This document shows positions 6,499 through 11,197 of a stretch of DNA of 11,197 nt, in pieces. This stretch comes from Bacteroidota bacterium. GTDB lineage: Bacteria > Bacteroidota > Bacteroidia > Flavobacteriales > Weeksellaceae. Both the position numbers and the translations under genes were made by a program. The stretch's first letter is position 1, and each line of letters starts with the position of its first letter. The DNA is taken from contig JAEXJU010000235.1 in NCBI GenBank assembly GCA_023448955.1, positions 1-11,197 on the forward strand, read 5' to 3'. The notes beneath the pieces were generated by a model. That model was not told where the DNA came from. It was given only the letters and a program-made list of their open reading frames with translations, and ran no database searches.

Positions 6499-7116
6499 AT
6501 GATGAATAGAAGCTTTAACGATTACCTTCGGCTTTTTCTCCGGTCCTTCATACAAGGGCTCATAATCATTGGTCCTTTTGCCATTACGGTTTGGATCATC
6601 TGGTACATCGTTTTCAGCATCGATAATATCATTCCATCCATTTCCGAAAAATTTCCTGGACTGATTTTCTTTACCGTCATTTTCGGAACCACATTTATCG
6701 GGTTTTTCGGAAACAAGTTTATTATCGGGAGACTGATTGTAGATGGCGTCGATTATGTTCTCGAACACATCCCGGGAATCAAATTCATCTACACATCGCT
6801 GAAAGATGTTTTGGGATCTTTTGTGGGAGATAAGAAAAAATTCAATGTTCCAGTTTGGGTAAAAACCAACGAAACGCCGGAAATCTGGAGAATGGGATTC
6901 CTCACTCAGTCCGATATGTCAGTTGTTAATCTCGATCAAATGGTGGCAGTTTATCTTCCGCATTCTTACGCCGTTTCCGGCTGGGTAATCATCACCAAAT
7001 ACAATAATATCAAAGAAGTAACCGGAATGAGTTCCGCCGAAGCTATGAAATTTGCTGTAAGCGGAGGCGTCGCTGGTTTCCATTCAGACGATAACGTTTT
7101 CAAAGCGCCGGAGTAG
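6499..7116 (+). CDS. DUF502 family membrane protein
   Basis: Protein of 205 aa that fits the DUF502 family, conserved in many bacteria and of unknown biochemical function. Two hydrophobic helices (about 17-40 and 55-72) sit near the N-terminus with a GPFAIT turn in the first. After them comes the conserved IPGIKFIYTSLKDV (91-104), and then a soluble domain with VAVYLPHSYAVSGWVIIT (149-166) and a late MSSAEAMKFAVSGG segment (177-190), as is usual for the family. The likely topology is a membrane anchor with the C-terminal domain in the cytosol. Two adjacent ATGs (6499 and 6502) could each be the start. A small GCTCA/TGAGC hairpin (6481-6493) sits just before them with no U-tract, so it is not a terminator. 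Its link to miaE appears to be positional only. Confidence 0.85.
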   Translation: MMNRSFNDYLRLFLRSFIQGLIIIGPFAITVWIIWYIVFSIDNIIPSISEKFPGLIFFTVIFGTTFIGFFGNKFIIGRLIVDGVDYVLEHIPGIKFIYTSLKDVLGSFVGDKKKFNVPVWVKTNETPEIWRMGFLTQSDMSVVNLDQMVAVYLPHSYAVSGWVIITKYNNIKEVTGMSSAEAMKFAVSGGVAGFHSDDNVFKAPE

Positions 7117-7121
7117 TTTTT

Positions 7122-7250
7122 GGTTGGATGTCAGATGTCAGATGATGGAAGTTTTTTTTAAGCTTTCTCATTGTTTGCTGTGGACATCAAGGATAGAATT
7201 CAATTTTTTTCGATGCGGAATATCCAACTTCCTGCATCCATCATCCAACA
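7122..7250. repeat. Intergenic imperfect inverted-repeat element upstream of tryptophanase
   Basis: The ends GTTGGATG (7123-7130) and CATCCAAC (7242-7249) are perfect 8-bp inverted repeats. Similarity extends inward: the left arm continues to GATGATGGAAG (7141-7151), and the right arm read on the minus strand is TTGGATGATGGATGCAGGAAG. The left arm contains a tandem ATGTCAG duplication (7128-7141). The element takes up nearly all of the 146-bp gap, starting 6 bp after the DUF502 stop and ending 13 bp before the tryptophanase start. Similar GATGGAAG/CATCCAAC-rich repeats occur, as I recall, between genes of Chryseobacterium-type genomes. No perfect TAnnTTTG promoter is visible in the gap, so the element may carry or modify the tryptophanase promoter or leader. 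Confidence 0.6.
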
Positions 7251-7262
7251 AAATTATTTACA

Positions 7263-8639
7263 ATGAAACTACCATACGCAGAACCATTTAGAATCAAAAT
7301 GGTCGAAGAAATATATCAATCCACACAAGAACAACGTGAAGAATGGCTGAAAGCAGCCAACTATAATTTATTTAATTTAAGAAGCTCACACGTCTTTATA
7401 GATTTGCTAACCGACAGCGGAACAGGCGCAATGAGCGACAAACAATGGGCTGCGCTGATGATTGGCGACGAGAGTTACGCCGGTTCGCGCTCCTTCGAAG
7501 CTTTACAGCAAACTGTGGAAAAAATCACAGGTTTTCCTTATCTGTTACCAATGCATCAAGGTCGTGCAGCAGAAAATGTACTGTTTTCGGTTTTAGTAAA
7601 AGAAGGTGATGTGGTGCCGGGAAATTCCCACTTCGATACTACAAAAGGTCATATTGAATTCCGAAAAGCCCACGCCATTGATTGTACCATTGACGAGGCT
7701 TTTGACATCAATAATCTTCATCCTTTTAAAGGTAATCTTGATCTTGAGAAACTGGAAGCTGTTTACAAAACACATCCTAAAGAAGAAATTCCTTTTTGTT
7801 TAATTACGATAACTTGTAACTCTTCCGGTGGGCAGCCTGTTTCTTTGGAAAATATCAAAGCAGTAAAAGAATTATCGGACCAATACGGAATTCCGGTATT
7901 ATTTGACTCTGCAAGGTTTGCGGAAAATGCTTATTTCATCAAGAAAAGAGAAGAAGGGCAGCAGCACAGAACAATTAAGGAAATTTGCAAAGAACTGTTT
8001 TCTTACGGTGACGGAATGACGATGAGCTCCAAAAAAGATGGTCTGGTAAATATTGGTGGATTTATCGCCTTGAAAAACAGAGAGATTTTTGAGAAAGCAT
8101 CTAACTTCACTATTATTTATGAAGGGTTTATTACCTACGGCGGAATGGCAGGAAGAGATATGTCGGCTTTGGCCGCAGGTCTCAATGAAGCTACGGAATT
8201 TCCTTACTTGGAGAGCAGGATTTCGCAGGTAGAATATCTCGGAAACCAATTGATGGCAGCAGGGATTCCTGTTCAGAAACCTATTGGCGGACACGCTGTT
8301 TTTATTGATGCGCTTAATTTTTTGCCCAACATAAAAAGAGAAGAATTTCCGGCACAGACTCTGGCAATTGAACTTTACAAAGAAGCAGGCATCCGTGGTG
8401 TGGAAATCGGGACATTACTGGCAGACCGAGATCCGGAAACCAGAGAAAACCGATATCCAAAACTGGAACTGGTACGATTGGCAATCCCGAGAAGAACTTA
8501 CACGAATAATCATATGGATTATGTGGCAGCGGCCGTAAAAAATGTTTTTGAAAGACGAAATGAGATTTCAAAAGGCTATAAAATAAAACGGGAACCGGCT
8601 ATCCTGAGACACTTTACTGTGCAGCTGGATAAAGTATAA
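7263..8639 (+). CDS. tnaA: Tryptophanase (L-tryptophan indole-lyase)
   Basis: PLP-dependent beta-eliminating lyase (458 aa) of the tryptophanase/tyrosine phenol-lyase family. Tryptophanase splits L-tryptophan into indole, pyruvate and ammonia in the cytoplasm. Family landmarks are FIDLLTDSGTGAMSDKQWA (45-63), MHQGRAAEN (97-105), DSARFAENAYF (215-225), the PLP lysine Lys258 in MSSKKDG, YEGFITYGGMAGRD (286-299) and RLAIPRRTYT (405-414). Three substrate-specifying positions match tryptophanase: Asp125 (FDTT, E. coli Asp137), Ile382 where tyrosine phenol-lyase has the phenol-binding Arg381, and His450 (LRHFT, E. coli His463). Elsewhere, including the length and the MSDKQWA and GGMAGRDM stretches, it looks more like tyrosine phenol-lyase. 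The start is supported by the conserved AEPFRIK beginning. It stands alone between an inverted-repeat element and a terminator, with no tryptophan permease gene alongside. Confidence 0.9.
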   Translation: MKLPYAEPFRIKMVEEIYQSTQEQREEWLKAANYNLFNLRSSHVFIDLLTDSGTGAMSDKQWAALMIGDESYAGSRSFEALQQTVEKITGFPYLLPMHQGRAAENVLFSVLVKEGDVVPGNSHFDTTKGHIEFRKAHAIDCTIDEAFDINNLHPFKGNLDLEKLEAVYKTHPKEEIPFCLITITCNSSGGQPVSLENIKAVKELSDQYGIPVLFDSARFAENAYFIKKREEGQQHRTIKEICKELFSYGDGMTMSSKKDGLVNIGGFIALKNREIFEKASNFTIIYEGFITYGGMAGRDMSALAAGLNEATEFPYLESRISQVEYLGNQLMAAGIPVQKPIGGHAVFIDALNFLPNIKREEFPAQTLAIELYKEAGIRGVEIGTLLADRDPETRENRYPKLELVRLAIPRRTYTNNHMDYVAAAVKNVFERRNEISKGYKIKREPAILRHFTVQLDKV

Positions 8640-8642
8640 AAT

Positions 8643-8669
8643 AAAAGAGAGCAAATTTTGCTCTCTTTT
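8643..8669. terminator. Bidirectional rho-independent terminator between tryptophanase and the sprE-like gene
   Basis: AAAAGAGAGCAA (8643-8654) pairs perfectly with TTGCTCTCTTTT (8658-8669) over 12 bp with a 3-nt loop. On the plus strand the stem runs into a T-rich stretch (8666-8690). On the minus strand it runs into the complement of AAAATAAAA. The stem ends immediately next to the stop codon of the minus-strand gene (8670-8672), so it serves both convergent genes. Confidence 0.9.
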
Positions 8670-11192
8670 TTATTTTCTTTCTTTTTTCACTCGTTTAAAC
8701 TGTTCGGTGGATGCAGATTGCTGGCCAGCCTCTTCCAATCCTGGTCTTCCCGGACCGGCAGCAGGTGCTGATATTTTCATCTTTTCTTCCATTTCCATTT
8801 CTTCCTGTGTTTTAGGATTTTCCTGTGGTGAACTTTGGGAAATGGTGTTTCCGGATTCGTCCGTAAGTTCCAGCTTTGCATCACTTTTCAGAAATTTGAG
8901 AAGATCTTTTGCTTTTTTACCTTCTGGCGTATTGCCATAATTTAAGGCGATCTGTTCCAACTGAAGGATCATAATCTCTTTGCCTGCTGTTTTGCCGCTG
9001 TTGTAAGCATTCAGTAAATAGAATTTAGGAACCAGTGCGTCTTTCGGATTATCTGCAATGGCTTTATCAATCATTGCTGAAGATTCGGCATACTTTTCAT
9101 TCAGATAGAGCTTGTAGGCATCGGCATACAATTTCTCGACACTTTCTGTGGACTTATTGAAGTCTTTACTTTTCGGGTTTTTCACGAACTCCGCATAAGA
9201 AGTATAGGGATATTTTTGCAGAATGATCTGTTTAGCTCTTTCTGCATCGGCAGGATTTTTTTCGTAGTTGAAAATGAAGATGTTATAAAGTGCCATTAGA
9301 TCAGTTTCTTCATCCGGCTTACTATCCACAAGATCGTATAACGTTTTGGTTGCCAGCTTTGTATTCCCGAAGAAATTTTCATACATCCTTCCCATCCCAA
9401 GACTTGCGGTATCTCTTTGTTTTTTAAGATTGGTTAGTTCTTCTTTGGAAGTCGGGATTTTTTCGATATAAAATTCTGGTTCCAGACGTCTGGGATCCGG
9501 CACATTTGCAATTCCCAAAGCTTCATTCTTCATATCTTCTATGGTAGCTGCTTTCGCAGAATACCGCCAGTTGTCCTGAAGCGTTCTGTTTCCCCAGACT
9601 TGTCGGAAAGCATTTTCACCTCTCGGAATGTTGTTGGAGTTGGCAAAATAAAATGTTGATCCTCCGGTATTGATTCCAAAATTCTGAAAACTGTTACTGT
9701 CTGTAGAATTATTCGCAAAAATAGAATTAGCGTTGTAATCACTATTGTCAAATCCTTTGCTTCGTTCAGCTTTTCTTTTCTCAAGTTCTGCTGCAGCTTC
9801 TTTTTCCTTGATTTTGTCTATGTATTTTGTGAAATAGTCTCGTTTCTCGGCATCTGTCATTTTTGTAAGAGCCAGAATGCTGTCATTCTTTTTCACAACA
9901 TAATAGTTTTTTGACAGTTTTTTGATATTTGCCGTGAGTTCTGTAAGTCGGTCTTTTTCAGGTTTGTAGGACATGACTGCTAGTGCGCTGTCATAATAAA
10001 TACCCGCTGTTAGATAATCATCTTTAGCAAAATATTTTTTTGCCAATTCAGAATAAGTCAGCCCTCTGATTTGCGGATCCGATTGTTTTTCCTTTAACGC
10101 TTTTCTGAAAAAGGAATCGGCTATAGAATCTTTTGTTGCAGAGGCAGCCACCAATCCGCTTGCATAATAAAGCTCATTTTTCCGGGATGCATAAGTTCCT
10201 TTTTTTGCAATCTTATCCAGATAAGCCATCGCTTCTTCATAGGTGTCTGCTTTTCCGTCAAAGGTTTTTGCAATTTCTATCTGAGATTTAACCTCAAATT
10301 CATAGTTGTTGGCATACTTGTATGCCGCTGCAAAAGATTCTCTTGCTTCTGATTTTTTTCCAAGACCGGCAAGAATCTGACCTCTGAGGAATGCGATTCT
10401 GCTTTTTGTTTTTCTATTTTTATTGTATGTAAAAGCATCTTCCAGAACTTCTGCAGCTAATTCTTTTTTACCCCATTTCAGAAAATTATCAGCCTGATAG
10501 ACTTTTAAAATTTTCAAATGTTCTTTTTTGAGTTTGATCTTAGGATCTTCTTCCAAATCACGGAATACTTCATCTGCACGGTAATATTCCGTCATCTTGG
10601 TGTAGTTTGCAGCCTGATATATTTTTGCCAGAGGAAGACGTTTGTCTTTGCTCATCGTGTTAAAAATATAACTCAGTGCATCCAGAGACTCAAGATATTT
10701 TCCCTGATACATTCTGGCTTTTGCTAATAGCATATAAGCATCAAAAATCTTTTTGTTTTTTTCAACGCCGCTTACAAGAACGGAATATTTACTGATGGTT
10801 TTCAGTGCTTTGGCTTCGGTTATCTGTAGGGCTGTAGCGCCTTTTTTGTTCGGCTGAGCAGACATATTTCCTGAAAATGATTCGTTGGAACGGATTCCTC
10901 TCGGAGCATCCGGATCAGGACCATTTCCCGAGTTGGGAGACATGCCGTTCTGAACATCAGAAATGTTATCTTCGGTTGTATATACGGAGATATAAGGATC
11001 GTAAAAATTATCGATATGAGATTTGTCCCTACTTTCCATCTCGGACAGAAACGCTTCCCGGCTATTAAAAAGTGTATTGTGAAATGTCATAAAACGGTTA
11101 ATAGGTCCGCTTTTGGTTTTCTTCTTTTTAGTTCGGGGATTGCATGCAGCGACAGAAAATACGGCAAGTATGATTAGTAAATATTTTCTCAT
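8670..11192 (-). CDS. SprE/PorW-like TPR lipoprotein of type IX secretion/gliding
   Basis: Lipoprotein of 840 aa with a type II signal peptide: MRK, hydrophobic core, lipobox VAAC, lipidated Cys17. A Lys-rich stretch (22-27) follows, then NRFMTFHNTLFN (32-43), which resembles the start of the mature part of SprE/PorW proteins. Residues about 125-410 are helical tetratricopeptide-type repeats. A charged Lys/Glu helix (448-478) and an Asn/Ser-rich linker (480-510) lead to FYFAN...FRQVWGNRTLQDNWR (514-543), a motif I associate with the SprE/PorW family. More repeat-like helices run to about 770. The last 65 residues are Glu/Met/Pro-rich, end in a basic KRVKKERK and look disordered. SprE/PorW proteins are periplasm-facing lipoproteins needed for type IX secretion and, in gliders, motility; length is close to the family's. 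The complete start lies 6 bp from the window edge, so the promoter is not visible. Confidence 0.75.
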   Translation of the reverse strand: MRKYLLIILAVFSVAACNPRTKKKKTKSGPINRFMTFHNTLFNSREAFLSEMESRDKSHIDNFYDPYISVYTTEDNISDVQNGMSPNSGNGPDPDAPRGIRSNESFSGNMSAQPNKKGATALQITEAKALKTISKYSVLVSGVEKNKKIFDAYMLLAKARMYQGKYLESLDALSYIFNTMSKDKRLPLAKIYQAANYTKMTEYYRADEVFRDLEEDPKIKLKKEHLKILKVYQADNFLKWGKKELAAEVLEDAFTYNKNRKTKSRIAFLRGQILAGLGKKSEARESFAAAYKYANNYEFEVKSQIEIAKTFDGKADTYEEAMAYLDKIAKKGTYASRKNELYYASGLVAASATKDSIADSFFRKALKEKQSDPQIRGLTYSELAKKYFAKDDYLTAGIYYDSALAVMSYKPEKDRLTELTANIKKLSKNYYVVKKNDSILALTKMTDAEKRDYFTKYIDKIKEKEAAAELEKRKAERSKGFDNSDYNANSIFANNSTDSNSFQNFGINTGGSTFYFANSNNIPRGENAFRQVWGNRTLQDNWRYSAKAATIEDMKNEALGIANVPDPRRLEPEFYIEKIPTSKEELTNLKKQRDTASLGMGRMYENFFGNTKLATKTLYDLVDSKPDEETDLMALYNIFIFNYEKNPADAERAKQIILQKYPYTSYAEFVKNPKSKDFNKSTESVEKLYADAYKLYLNEKYAESSAMIDKAIADNPKDALVPKFYLLNAYNSGKTAGKEIMILQLEQIALNYGNTPEGKKAKDLLKFLKSDAKLELTDESGNTISQSSPQENPKTQEEMEMEEKMKISAPAAGPGRPGLEEAGQQSASTEQFKRVKKERK

Positions 11193-11197
11193 CTATT

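Noticed and set aside
6166..6768. Long antisense ORF of 200 codons on the minus strand
   Set aside because: It lies opposite the end of miaE and the start of the DUF502 gene, both convincing genes, and its translation is rich in Cys/Phe/His with no recognisable domain.
7142..7300. A small ORF (starting MMEVFFK, with one Trp codon) upstream of tryptophanase as a TnaC-like leader peptide
   Set aside because: Most of it is the inverted-repeat element, it overlaps the tnaA start out of frame, and it lacks the E. coli TnaC arrangement (Trp12 and a Pro just before the stop). No rho-site-like boxA is seen.
7899..8294. Minus-strand ORF of 131 codons inside tnaA
   Set aside because: It is antisense to the highly conserved PLP-binding region of tryptophanase and its protein has no coherent features.
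1..11197. CRISPR array, prophage, insertion sequence, toxin-antitoxin or defence island
   Set aside because: No regularly spaced repeats, transposase, integrase, phage structural genes or known defence domains are seen; the genes are housekeeping or common envelope genes.

Overview
The window reads as a chromosomal segment of a Flavobacteriia-type Bacteroidota, most likely Chryseobacterium or a close Weeksellaceae relative. Grounds: AT-rich DNA, starts without Shine-Dalgarno sites, TATTTTTG (-7 type, TAnnTTTG) promoter candidates, a SprE/PorW-like lipoprotein of the type IX secretion/gliding machinery, and a tryptophanase (indole production is common in Chryseobacterium and Elizabethkingia). 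The genus is inferred, not proven.

Layout. At the left edge (1-56, +) is the last 17 codons of an unidentified gene, followed by a bidirectional terminator (75-100). From 4082 down to 121 runs a minus-strand cluster: mutL, a rhomboid protease, a membrane-anchored endonuclease/exonuclease/phosphatase (EEP) protein and a small coiled-coil lipoprotein. mutL and rhomboid are 3 bp apart, and rhomboid and EEP overlap in TAATG, so these three are almost certainly one operon. A 285-bp divergent gap (4083-4367) carries promoter candidates and an inverted-repeat element. Then come an acyltransferase-3-type membrane protein (+), a terminator, a 77-aa membrane protein (-), miaE and a DUF502 membrane protein (+), a second, unrelated inverted-repeat element, tryptophanase (+), a bidirectional terminator, and the sprE/porW-like gene (-), whose start codon lies 6 bp from the right edge.

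Functions. The genes belong to unrelated housekeeping and niche pathways: mismatch repair (MutL), membrane proteolysis (rhomboid), tRNA position-37 hydroxylation (MiaE), tryptophan breakdown to indole, pyruvate and ammonia (TnaA), and outer-envelope secretion/gliding (SprE/PorW). I see no phage, insertion sequence, CRISPR array, tRNA or rRNA, and no evidence of a new multi-gene system. The points most worth a second look are a MutL whose C-terminal endonuclease motifs appear lost, a tryptophanase with a tyrosine-phenol-lyase-like body, and two different miniature inverted-repeat elements filling two intergenic gaps.
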